Source: JASHVB01 sp049522565
Lineage (GTDB): Bacteria; Pseudomonadota; Alphaproteobacteria; Acetobacterales; Acetobacteraceae
Assembly (NCBI GenBank): GCA_049522565.1
Contig: JBEKNT010000120.1
Location: 1-17,117 of the forward strand
Reading direction: 5' to 3'
Length of the DNA stretch: 17,117 nucleotides
Part shown: positions 8,216 to 14,586 of the stretch, one piece after another
Layout of the letters: each line of letters starts with the position of its first letter
How positions within the stretch are numbered: position 1 is the first letter of the stretch
Translations under genes and position numbers: made by a program
The notes under the pieces: model-generated
What the model was told of the DNA's origin: nothing
The model's input: the letters and a program-made list of their open reading frames with translations, nothing else
Databases searched by the model: none

Positions 8216-8410
8216 TCAGGCGGCGAGCGAACGGTTGCCGCGGTTGCCCGATCTTTGCCGTGGGGGTCGCTTGGCGGCTGCGGCAAGCTCAGCGTCGATC
8301 CGCCGCATCTCCTCGTAGATGCAGCGCGTCTGCTCTTGCGGCGACAGCACCAACCATCCCTCCCCATGACGCCGTTGGGCCGCCTTGGCAGCCTCTTGGA
8401 AGACGTCCAT
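8216..8410 (-). CDS. Small hypothetical protein
   Basis: This is a 64-residue, mostly helical, charged protein (MDVFQEAAKAAQRRHGEG, then LSPQEQTRCIYEEMRRIDAEL) with a basic, low-complexity tail. I do not recognise the family. ATG 8410 has GAGG five bases upstream. In-frame TTG and GTG codons lie just before it (8413, 8416), and the frame stays open to a stop at 8459-8461 with protein-like codons but no standard start. The peptide could be an antitoxin-like or regulatory helix protein, but no toxin partner is visible. It converges with the M20 gene and lies downstream of a possible promoter at 8478-8505. Confidence 0.55.
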   Translation of the reverse strand: MDVFQEAAKAAQRRHGEGWLVLSPQEQTRCIYEEMRRIDAELAAAAKRPPRQRSGNRGNRSLAA

Positions 8411-8477
8411 CAACACCTCGTCTGGCGACCCCGCGTTCAGGCTGCGGGTTTCTGTCGCTTACCCGGTTTGTTGATGT

Positions 8478-8505
8478 ATGTTAGCGTTGGTTGTGAGCGT
8501 GTCCA
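8478..8505 (-). promoter_or_regulatory. Candidate sigma-70 promoter for the small gene
   Basis: On the minus strand, TGGACA (8505-8500) and TAACAT (8483-8478) are separated by 16 bases in a locally AT-rich spacer between two minus-strand genes. Transcription would start near 8471, giving an about 60-base leader to ATG 8410. Prediction by eye only. Confidence 0.35.
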
Positions 8506-8541
8506 GAGAAAAGTATATGCTACGCGAGAATGAATGGCCGG

Positions 8542-9813
8542 TCACGACCGGGTGCTTCGGTATGGGTAGATCAATTGACCGGAACGGGATTCCGCTGGCA
8601 GCAGCACCACCTCGCTGTTCGGGTCCTTGAATTGCTCCAGGCTGTTGCCGCGGATATTTTGGAACTGCGTGACAATCATGCGCGGCACGGCCCATTCGCC
8701 ATCCTTGCCAAATGTCACATCGCCGATAACAGTCTTGAAAACATGGCTGCCGAGATAGGCGGCAAGCTTCGCGTCGTCGATGCTGCCGGCCGCCTCGATC
8801 GCCTGCTGCATGACCTGCATTCTGGCGTACGCCCAGGGCGGCAGGAAGACTCCCAGCGGATCGACGCCCTCGGCCGGCGCCCTGGCCCGGTAGCGGGCTA
8901 GAAAATCCATGACCCCGGGATATTGCAGGGTCGGCGCCGGCACCCAGTTCTGCTGCACCGTCACGCCATTCAGCAGGGGCCCAAGCTGGGTCTTCAGCGC
9001 GGCGGTGGCGACGCCCACCATGCCGCCGCCGAACAGTTGCGCCTCCAGGCCGATCTCGCTGGCCGCCCGCAGGATGCCGGCGGTGTCGGGCGGGTAGGAG
9101 GCGACATAGATGATGTCCGCGTTAGCGGCGCGGACGGCGCGCACGATCGGCGAGTAGTCGGCGGTGGTGGGCGGATAGGTGCCATCGTAGACGATCTTCA
9201 GGCCGGCGGCCTTGGCGTTGTCGCGCGCTCCGTCGGAGGCGTTGCGCGCGAACTCGGCGTCGGCGGCGACGATGGCGACCGTCTTTGGCTTCGGTGTCAG
9301 CGTCATCGCCAGGTTGAAATACTCCTGCGAGAACGCGTGCTTCGGATCGGGCCCGGTCGGCAGCATCGAGAAATAGCGCGGGTAGTGGAACTCGCTGTTC
9401 ACCGCGAGGCAGAACAGGCTGACGAACAGCTTGTTGTGGCCCATCACCACCGGCATGGCGGGCGCGGTCATGTTGGTGGAATAGCCGGAGATCACCAGGT
9501 CGACGTGATCGATCTCGAGCAATTTGACGTAGATGCCGGGCACGTTGGCCGGGTTTGACTGGTTGTCGTAGAACACCAGCTTGACCGGGCGGCCGAGCAA
9601 TCCGCCCTTGGCATTGACGTCCTCGGCCCAGATTTGCATGGCAAGGATGCCGGATTTTCCCACCGCGGCGAGGCCGCCGGTCAGGGCCTCGGCGAAACCG
9701 ATGGTGATGGGTTGCGCGCCTGCATTGCCCTGGGCGCGCAGCGAGCCGGGCCATGTCGTGGACAGAGCGACGGCGAGACGGGCGACAAGCCCGCGGCGGG
9801 TGATCGGTTGCAT
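8542..9813 (-). CDS. ABC transporter substrate-binding protein, branched-chain amino acid type
   Basis: This is a 423-residue periplasmic type-I binding protein of the LivJ/Peripla_BP_6 group. The N-terminus MQPITRRGLVARLAVAL contains a twin arginine (R6, R7) before a hydrophobic stretch, so export by Tat is possible. The mature domain begins near QPITIGFAEALTGGLAAVGK (about 34-53). It continues with WAEDVNAKGGLLGRPVKLVFYDNQSNP (62-88), a standard landmark, and ends in the usual LIYPY-containing tail. Solutes in this group include branched-chain amino acids, amides, urea and aromatic acids, and the one bound here is unknown. No LivHMGF genes are present, so it is an orphan component. ATG 9813 has GGGGA upstream. 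The longer open frame to 10047 lacks protein-like sequence. Confidence 0.9.
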   Translation of the reverse strand: MQPITRRGLVARLAVALSTTWPGSLRAQGNAGAQPITIGFAEALTGGLAAVGKSGILAMQIWAEDVNAKGGLLGRPVKLVFYDNQSNPANVPGIYVKLLEIDHVDLVISGYSTNMTAPAMPVVMGHNKLFVSLFCLAVNSEFHYPRYFSMLPTGPDPKHAFSQEYFNLAMTLTPKPKTVAIVAADAEFARNASDGARDNAKAAGLKIVYDGTYPPTTADYSPIVRAVRAANADIIYVASYPPDTAGILRAASEIGLEAQLFGGGMVGVATAALKTQLGPLLNGVTVQQNWVPAPTLQYPGVMDFLARYRARAPAEGVDPLGVFLPPWAYARMQVMQQAIEAAGSIDDAKLAAYLGSHVFKTVIGDVTFGKDGEWAVPRMIVTQFQNIRGNSLEQFKDPNSEVVLLPAESRSGQLIYPYRSTRS

Positions 9814-10185
9814 GGTCGTTTCCCCAGGTGCCTGGCGTGACGCAGGCTTCGGGGCGAACGCTAGAGCGGATCGCGCCCGACGGGAACAGGCAACACAGGG
9901 CAACGGGCGAATGGCGCGCGAGGCGCCCGTCGCCCAAGGAGCGGCGGTTGACGCGGCGACGCTGGTCGCAGGATGCGCTGCGCTATTCGGCGGTTTGCGT
10001 CGCGCCGGGGCAGACTGCGCGCCTGTGATAGCGCCCATCTGCCGCACTCGCCGCCGGCCTGGCCGGATGGCTAGCTGTCGGGCAAGCGGTTGCCGCGAAG
10101 CCGAAATTGTTTTATAGGCGCATTCAAACGGATCCTCGGCCGCCGGTTAATCAGGCAGCGGGCTACCACTGGGGGGGACGTCATC
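9814..10185. other. Divergent intergenic region
   Basis: This stretch of about 370 bases between the minus-strand binding protein and the plus-strand lipoprotein contains no convincing gene. Open frames across it are low-complexity, Arg/Ala-rich shadows. It presumably holds both promoters. One candidate for the lipoprotein is listed at 10090-10118. I see no clear hairpin or repeat. Confidence 0.5.
10090..10118 (+). promoter_or_regulatory. Candidate promoter for the lipoprotein gene
   Basis: TTGCCG (10090-10095), 17-base spacer, TATAGG (10113-10118). Each hexamer matches about four of six consensus bases. The spacer is AT-rich, unlike the surroundings. The predicted start of transcription is about 60 bases before ATG 10186. 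Confidence 0.4.
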
Positions 10186-10575
10186 ATGGTTCGATATGGA
10201 TTGGTCGCGGCCTGTGTGTTGACCTTGGCCGGCTGTGCCAACAGGTCGGAGCCGTCTCAAACGGTGAGGCCGGCGGACGTTTCCAGCCGTGGGGAGATTT
10301 TCGGTACCCCCGCGCCCGGCAGCAAGTTCGCCAAGCTGCAGCTCGGGATGCCGATGAAGGAGGTGTTCGACCTGATTGGTCCGCCGACGGACACCTCGGC
10401 ACATATCACCGGCAAGGCGTTCATTCCATTTTACTTCGGCGGCGACAGCGTGCGGTCCGAGGCGTATTACCGGGGCGAAGGCCAATTGACCTTCACCCGC
10501 ACGAGCATCGGCGCCAGCACGTTCCACTTGTACGGCATACACGTCAATCCGGCCGAGTCAGGTTACGCGCAGTAA
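10186..10575 (+). CDS. BamE/SmpA/OmlA-like lipoprotein
   Basis: This is a 129-residue lipoprotein. The signal peptide ends in the lipobox LAGC with C17 as the lipidated residue. The following S20-ET residues do not show an Asp at +2, so outer-membrane sorting is expected. A segment KLQLGMPMKEVFDLIGPPTD (50-69) is the hallmark of the BamE/SmpA/OmlA fold. BamE supports the Bam complex in outer-membrane protein assembly, but many small lipoproteins share this fold and are not BamE. The rest (FYFGGD, EGQLTFTR) continues as beta strands. ATG 10186 follows a G-rich ribosome site (GGGGGGGA). It stands alone after the candidate promoter. I am fairly sure of the lipoprotein call and less sure of the BamE role. 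Confidence 0.82.
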   Translation: MVRYGLVAACVLTLAGCANRSEPSQTVRPADVSSRGEIFGTPAPGSKFAKLQLGMPMKEVFDLIGPPTDTSAHITGKAFIPFYFGGDSVRSEAYYRGEGQLTFTRTSIGASTFHLYGIHVNPAESGYAQ

Positions 10576-10632
10576 GCGATCCCGCGTCCGTCCGGGCACG
10601 ATGCCTGGTCGGGCGAAGCGGCAGCGCACCCC

Positions 10633-10680
10633 ACCGCCCGGCAGCGATGGGCAGCGACCGCCCGGCAGCGATGGGCGGCG
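10633..10680. repeat. 24-bp tandem duplication
   Basis: Two adjacent copies of a unit starting ACCGCCCGGCAGCGATGGGC (10633-10656 and 10657-10680) differ at one base. It lies in the spacer after the lipoprotein gene, and no gene reads through it convincingly. It is a likely length-variable site through slippage. Confidence 0.85.
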
Positions 10681-10811
10681 ACGCATTGCAGATCGGGGGG
10701 ACCCCGGCCCCACGAAACGATTTGCGCACGGCTGTGACTTGCGACCACCTTGCCGCATGACTTTATGCTACTGTGCGTTGTGCCGGCGTGGAGCGCGCCT
10801 GAGAGGTCGAC

Positions 10812-11036
10812 ATGTATCAGCGACGTCCGTGGCTCAGCGAGGATGAAGCGGAGGAAGAGGCCAACCGGCAAACCGCGAGCCTCGCCGGGGTGGCTGTCAC
10901 CTTGCTTCTGCTGGTGCTTGGCGTGTTCCTGGTGCATGCGCTGCACGCCGAGGCGCAGGTCGAGGACTGCCTGTTGGCGGGCCGCAGCAACTGCGACGCC
11001 GTGGTGCCGGCGGTGACTGATTCGGCGATCCGCTGA
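10812..11036 (+). CDS. Small single-span membrane protein
   Basis: This is a 74-residue protein with an acidic cytoplasmic head (MYQRRPWLSEDEAEEEANRQ). One strongly hydrophobic span covers about 24-43, followed by a short exported tail with two cysteines, C53 and C61, in VEDCLLAGRSNCD. The cysteines may form a disulfide in the periplasm. The family is not recognised by name, but the layout resembles conserved hypotheticals of Rhodospirillales. ATG 10812 has GAGAGG five bases upstream. It converges with the merR gene across 26 bases. Confidence 0.75.
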   Translation: MYQRRPWLSEDEAEEEANRQTASLAGVAVTLLLLVLGVFLVHALHAEAQVEDCLLAGRSNCDAVVPAVTDSAIR

Positions 11037-11062
11037 GGCGGCGAAGCATTGGCTGCGCCGGG

Positions 11063-11599
11063 TCAGGGCAGCAAGGCGCGGATCGTCTCCAGTTCCCGCA
11101 GCGCCTCGGCCAACAGGGCGCGCAGACGCTCGGTTTCAGGGTCCACTTTCGGCCGGATAGTGATCCGCGCGGCGCCCGGTAGCGGCGGCGGCGCGAGGCC
11201 GGGCAGCGGCAGCTCGGGATGATCCGGCGGGGCGGGGTGGGCTTCCGCGGCGGCGGCCGCCCGTTCCTCCTCGGTGGGCGGGGGAATGTCGTCCGACAGG
11301 CGTCCGCCGCCCTCGCGCAGCAACCGCTGCACGCCTTTGATGGTATATCCCTGTATGTAAAGCAGATCGGAGATGCGCCGGAGCAGGCTGATGTCGTCGG
11401 GGCGATAGTAGCGACGGCCGCCACCGCGCTTCAGCGGCTTGACCTGGGGGAACTTGGTCTCCCAGAACCGCAGCACATGCTGCGGGATGTGAAGATCGTC
11501 CGCTACCTCACTGATAGTCCTGAAGGCATTGGGCGCTTTTTTCGGCCTGTTGCGGCCGGAGTGAGGGTCGAGGCCGGCGTCATCCGCCGTGTCGCTCAT
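11063..11599 (-). CDS. MerR family transcriptional regulator
   Basis: This is a 178-residue DNA-binding protein. The winged helix-turn-helix occupies about 27-97: TISEVADDLHIPQHVLRFWE, then RGGGRRYYRPDDISLLRRI and YIQGYTIKGVQRLL. A disordered Pro/Ala/Glu-rich linker (about 103-145) and a short C-terminal helix (ETERLRALLAEALRELETI, about 154-172) follow, the latter probably for dimer contact. It lacks the metal-binding cysteines of MerR, ZntR or CueR. In many alphaproteobacteria a MerR-family protein of this type is encoded directly after ihfA, as here. Its ATG overlaps the ihfA stop (ATGA), so it is translated from the same mRNA. Its targets are unknown. Confidence 0.92.
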   Translation of the reverse strand: MSDTADDAGLDPHSGRNRPKKAPNAFRTISEVADDLHIPQHVLRFWETKFPQVKPLKRGGGRRYYRPDDISLLRRISDLLYIQGYTIKGVQRLLREGGGRLSDDIPPPTEEERAAAAAEAHPAPPDHPELPLPGLAPPPLPGAARITIRPKVDPETERLRALLAEALRELETIRALLP

Positions 11600-11907
11600 G
11601 CGCCCTCGGCGGCGTCTGGGTCGGCGGCGTTGATGCGGGCCTTCAGCACGTGGCTGGGGCGAAAGACGAGGACGCGGCGGGGCAGGATGGGGACCTCCTC
11701 GCCGGTTTTCGGGTTGCGGCCGATCCGGCGCCCCTTCTGGCGCACCGAAAATGTGCCGAAGCCGCTGATTTTTACGGAATCTCCGAGTTCCAGCGTGGTG
11801 GCCATCCGCTCCAGCACGGTTTCCAGCAGCTCCGCGGACTCGTTACGCGACAGCCCTACCTGGGTGTAGATGGTATCGGCCAAGTGGGCGCGCGTGACCG
11901 TTTGCAT
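11596..11907 (-). CDS. ihfA: Integration host factor subunit alpha
   Basis: This is a 103-residue DNA-bending nucleoid protein that pairs with IhfB and bends DNA sharply at specific sites, acting in replication, recombination and transcription. The landmarks are KISGFGTFSVRQKGRRIGRN (46-65), the beta-arm GRNPKTGEEVPILPRRVLVFRP (63-84, with the intercalating P66), and the N-terminal helices with VGLSRNESAELLETVLE. The GRNPKTGE plus PI-x-x-RRV pattern separates the alpha subunit from HU. The usual upstream neighbours in alphaproteobacteria (plsX, fabH) are absent: a 468-base repeat-rich gap lies upstream. No Shine-Dalgarno sequence precedes ATG 11907, and a candidate -10 lies only seven bases away, so the message may be leaderless. 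Confidence 0.95.
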   Translation of the reverse strand: MQTVTRAHLADTIYTQVGLSRNESAELLETVLERMATTLELGDSVKISGFGTFSVRQKGRRIGRNPKTGEEVPILPRRVLVFRPSHVLKARINAADPDAAEGA

Positions 11908-11913
11908 GCTAGG

Positions 11914-11942
11914 ACGCTAGGCAGCACGGCGCCCCACGTCAA
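11914..11942 (-). promoter_or_regulatory. Candidate ihfA promoter
   Basis: On the minus strand TTGACG (11942-11937), 17 bases, then TAGCGT (11919-11914). The -35 is good and the -10 is poor. Initiation would fall at about the A of ATG 11907. The segment between contains the direct repeat CCTAGC-GT-CCTAGC. Confidence 0.4.
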
Positions 11943-12375
11943 GCAAGATCACGCCAAAAATCCGCCAGGATCAGACGGTTGCGGGCAGGGGTGGCGAGCG
12001 TGTCGCAAGCAGACAGGGCTTTGCCCCCTTGGTCCGCTTCGTGGCCCAAGCCCACCGAGGGCGGCTGCCCCTCGGAGCCCTTGAGACGCTTCAGTTGGCG
12101 TGGTTGGACGGGAGGGGGCCTCCGCCGGGACTGCCTTCGATGCCGGCAATCACCGGGATCAGGCAGTCCCGTGCAGGCCCCCTCCCGTCCAACTGCTCCA
12201 AACGGATGGTTTGCAAAGGCTGCGCCTTTTCTGGGGGGTCCAGGGGGGCAAAGCCCCCTTGGCGGGCCCCAGGGCAGAGCCCTGGTCTTCCGTGGTTCAC
12301 GCAATCGGCCCGCAACGTGCAACCAGCTTGCAAGCTGCCCTGCCTTAGCCTGCGGTCAACAGGAGGGATTGGGCA
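11943..12375. other. Gene-free, palindrome-rich spacer
   Basis: No convincing gene is found between the ihfA promoter region and the small gene at 12376. Open frames here are shadows created by the symmetry of the repeat at 12016-12285. The last 20 bases hold the strong ribosome site AGGAGG (12361-12366) of the next gene. Confidence 0.6.
12016..12285. repeat. Large imperfect palindrome with nested hairpins
   Basis: The outer pair is GGGCTTTGCCCCC (12016-12028) with GGGGGCAAAGCCC (12244-12256). The inner pair is GTTGGACGGGAGGGGGCCT (12103-12121) with its exact complement at 12175-12193, continued by GGGACTGCC (12127-12135) with GGCAGTCCC (12162-12170). Each outer arm also folds on itself around AAA/TTT. 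A further hairpin, CCAGGGC-AGA-GCCCTGG, lies at 12269-12285. The apex is the AT-poorer loop 12136-12161. Hairpins of this flavour are common between genes in Acetobacteraceae, as I recall. The whole could be a MITE-like element or two repeats inserted head to head. Confidence 0.75.
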
Positions 12376-12567
12376 ATGACCAAACTCATGGGCTGGCGCA
12401 AACTGCTGACGTTCGTGACGATTGACGCCTTGCTGGTTGTTACGGCGGGGGCCGCCTGGGCCGCCCCGGCCATGCCGACACCGGCGTCAACCCCGGCCCT
12501 TCCCGTGCTGCTGGTACTGGGCGTCGGGCTGGTCAGCGCGCGCTGGCGGCAAGACGCCACGGACTGA
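12376..12567 (+). CDS. Tiny exported/membrane protein
   Basis: This is a 63-residue protein. An N-terminal signal-like segment (MTKLMGWRKLLTFVTIDALL, hydrophobic to about 28) ends in AWAAPA, a plausible signal-peptidase site. A Pro/Ala/Thr linker (PAMPTPASTPA) follows, then a second hydrophobic span (about 42-54) and a basic SARWRQ end. The end resembles PEP-CTERM-type sorting tails (Pro-x-Pro, hydrophobic span, basic residues), but the canonical motif is incomplete and the protein has no cargo domain. A perfect AGGAGG nine bases upstream supports translation. Function unknown. The AIM24-family gene follows after 88 bases on the same strand. Confidence 0.65.
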   Translation: MTKLMGWRKLLTFVTIDALLVVTAGAAWAAPAMPTPASTPALPVLLVLGVGLVSARWRQDATD

Positions 12568-12655
12568 CTCTCGCCGCCATCACAGACGGGTGATGGTATT
12601 GGTGCGGGGGGCTGTGCGAGACTGGCCGCGCAACAATTGCCGGAGGCCGATCGTC

Positions 12656-13423
12656 ATGCAGTCCCGTATCACCGGAACCACCCTCCCTGTCCTGGAAATC
12701 GGCCTCGAACCGAACGACATGATCGTCGCCACCCCCGGCGAACTGTCATGGATGACGCCGAATGTGCAGATGCGCACGGCAACCAACACCGCCGGCGCGC
12801 GCGGCTTGTGGGGCGCCATCACGCGCGCCGTGTCGGGCGGCGGGTTGTTCATGACCGAGTTCACCAGCACCAACGGCATGGGTGCGGTGGCCTTCGCCGC
12901 CAAGGTTCCGGGCCAGATCCTCGAGCTGACGGTGCAGCCCGGTCGCGGCTACCTGGTACACCGCCACGGCTTCCTGTGCGCCACCATGGGCGCGGAGTTG
13001 ACCTCGGCCTTGCAGCGCAGGCTCGGGGCCGGCGTGTTCGGCGGCGAGGGGTTCGTGTTGCAGCGCCTGTCGGGCACCTGCCAGGCCTGGGTCGAACTCG
13101 GCGGCGAGATCGTCAGCCACGAATTGGCACCCGGCGAGTCCCTGCTGGTGCATCCCGGCCATGTCGGCATGTTCGAGGAGAGCGTGACCTTCGACATCAC
13201 CACGATCAGCGGCATTTCCAATGCGCTGTTCGGTGGCGACGGGCTGTTCCTGGTGCGGCTTACCGGGCCCGGGCGGATCTGGTTGCAGACGCTGACCATG
13301 CCGAACCTGGCGCATGCGCTGTCGCCGTATCTCGGGCGTAACGAGGCGGTGCCGCCGGCGCAGGCGGTGGAGGCCGGTGTCGCGGGTGCCGTGCTGCGGG
13401 ACATTTTCGGCGGGCAGCGGTAA
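12656..13423 (+). CDS. AIM24 family protein (COG2013-like)
   Basis: This is a 255-residue beta-rich protein of the AIM24/TIGR00266 group, which is widespread and of unclear molecular function. Typical features are an N-terminal beta segment with MIVATPGELSWMTPNVQMRT (22-41) and the GLFMTEFTSTNGMGAVAFAAKVPGQI region. The landmarks HRHGFLCAT, GEGFVLQRLSGTCQAWVELGGEI and VHPGHVGMFEESVTFDI follow, and the protein ends with the GLFLVRLTGPGRIWLQT motif near the C-terminus. Mitochondrial AIM24 affects inner-membrane organisation, but that does not transfer directly to bacteria. No signal peptide or membrane span is evident. ATG 12656 has GGAGG nine bases upstream. A long in-frame extension upstream overlaps the small gene at 12376 and is not coding. 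Confidence 0.9.
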   Translation: MQSRITGTTLPVLEIGLEPNDMIVATPGELSWMTPNVQMRTATNTAGARGLWGAITRAVSGGGLFMTEFTSTNGMGAVAFAAKVPGQILELTVQPGRGYLVHRHGFLCATMGAELTSALQRRLGAGVFGGEGFVLQRLSGTCQAWVELGGEIVSHELAPGESLLVHPGHVGMFEESVTFDITTISGISNALFGGDGLFLVRLTGPGRIWLQTLTMPNLAHALSPYLGRNEAVPPAQAVEAGVAGAVLRDIFGGQR

Positions 13424-13616
13424 CGGCGGCGAACCGGCGAGGCCGGTGTCTGGACGGCCACCGCCCGGGTCTGGGTGCTCTGGCAGCCGATCCGCTCGCG
13501 CCCGGGCCAGTTAACAGGGCGCCGGTCCCGTTTGCCGATAAACCGGGCCGGGCCGAAGCACACAGCCGCCCTGTGGACGCCCGACCGCATCTAAACGGCG
13601 TTGGGAAAAGCCAAAG

Positions 13617-14423
13617 ATGCCTCTAACAAATCCACCCGCATCATGGTTCAGGACCTGGGGCCCGTTGGATGCCGACCTTCAGGTACAAGCCGCGGCCGCC
13701 GTCGTGATCCCGACGATCCTGCGCCCGTCTTTGGCCCGTGCCCTCACGTCGGTGTTCGCCCAGGACTTCGGCGGGCGCGTGCAGATCCTCATCGGAATCG
13801 ACCAACCGCAAGGCTCGATGGAGATGCTGGAGGCGACCTGCCGCATGGCGCCATCGCACTGCGTCGTGCAGGCGCTCTATCCGGGTTATTCGACATCCGT
13901 GCGCCACGGCGGACTGTGCGATGCCTGCGATGGCGGTGCCCTGCGCACCATCCTCAGCTACCTGGCCAATGCCCCGCTGATCGCCTACCTCGATGATGAC
14001 AACTGGTGGGGGCCTCGGCATCTCGCCACCCTCGCGCGCGCGATCGAGCCGGTCGATTGGGCGTTCTCGTTGCGCTGGTTCGTCCACCCCGAGACGGCGC
14101 GTCCGATCTGCATCGACGAATGGGAAAGCATCGGCCCGGGTGCCGGAGTCTATGAGAACTGCGGCGGTTGGGTTGACCCGAACTGCCTGATGATCAAGCG
14201 CACGCGATGCGCCCCGGTGATTCCCTGGTGGACCGTGCCGCTGCCCGGCGACCAGAATGGCATGAGCGCGGATCGCCTGGTCTTCGACTACCTCAGACGG
14301 CACCGCGAGAGCGCTGGGACTGGCGAGGCGTCGGCCTTCTATGTGCTCGATCCGAATGACGGGCTGCATCCGATGCGTCTTGAACTGATGGGCGACGCTT
14401 ACGACAAAAGCGGCGCTGCGTGA
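13617..14423 (+). CDS. GT-A fold glycosyltransferase, family 2-like
   Basis: This is a 268-residue cytoplasmic protein. The N-terminal nucleotide-sugar domain opens with AAVVIPTILRPSLARALTSV (27-46), a typical GT2 beginning, followed by VQILIGID (55-62). An acidic DDD (126-128, in YLDDDNWW) serves as the metal/nucleotide-sugar DxD site. Later segments (WAFSLRWF, CGGWVDPNCLMIKR, GDQNGMSADRLVFDYL) suit the acceptor half. The donor and acceptor are unknown. The protein has no membrane anchor. ATG 13617 has only a weak ribosome site (GGGA about 10 bases before). It stands alone: a 193-base gap precedes it and no other sugar genes are nearby. Confidence 0.82.
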   Translation: MPLTNPPASWFRTWGPLDADLQVQAAAAVVIPTILRPSLARALTSVFAQDFGGRVQILIGIDQPQGSMEMLEATCRMAPSHCVVQALYPGYSTSVRHGGLCDACDGGALRTILSYLANAPLIAYLDDDNWWGPRHLATLARAIEPVDWAFSLRWFVHPETARPICIDEWESIGPGAGVYENCGGWVDPNCLMIKRTRCAPVIPWWTVPLPGDQNGMSADRLVFDYLRRHRESAGTGEASAFYVLDPNDGLHPMRLELMGDAYDKSGAA

Positions 14424-14586
14424 GAGCAGTGGCCGGTGTGGCGGCTGCTCACCGGGTCGCAGCGATGCGCCTGTCCTGCCCGTACACCGCGCAACGAACC
14501 GCTACCACTCTCAACCAATCGCCCGGCTCTTGCCGAGACGGCGCGGACGCGGAACCATGCGCATCGCAAGCCGGGGGAGGGATGCC

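Noticed and set aside
8923..9558. 211-codon plus-strand frame opposite the LivJ-type gene
   Set aside because: Shadow with His/Gly/Arg/Val composition and no ribosome site or domain.
10563..10946. Minus-strand frames across the tandem repeat
   Set aside because: Low-complexity translation of the 24-base repeat and of the opposite strand of the small membrane gene.
11939..12425. Several open frames on both strands in the palindrome
   Set aside because: The symmetry produces similar peptides (GLCPLGPP-type) on both strands. None has a domain or good start signals.
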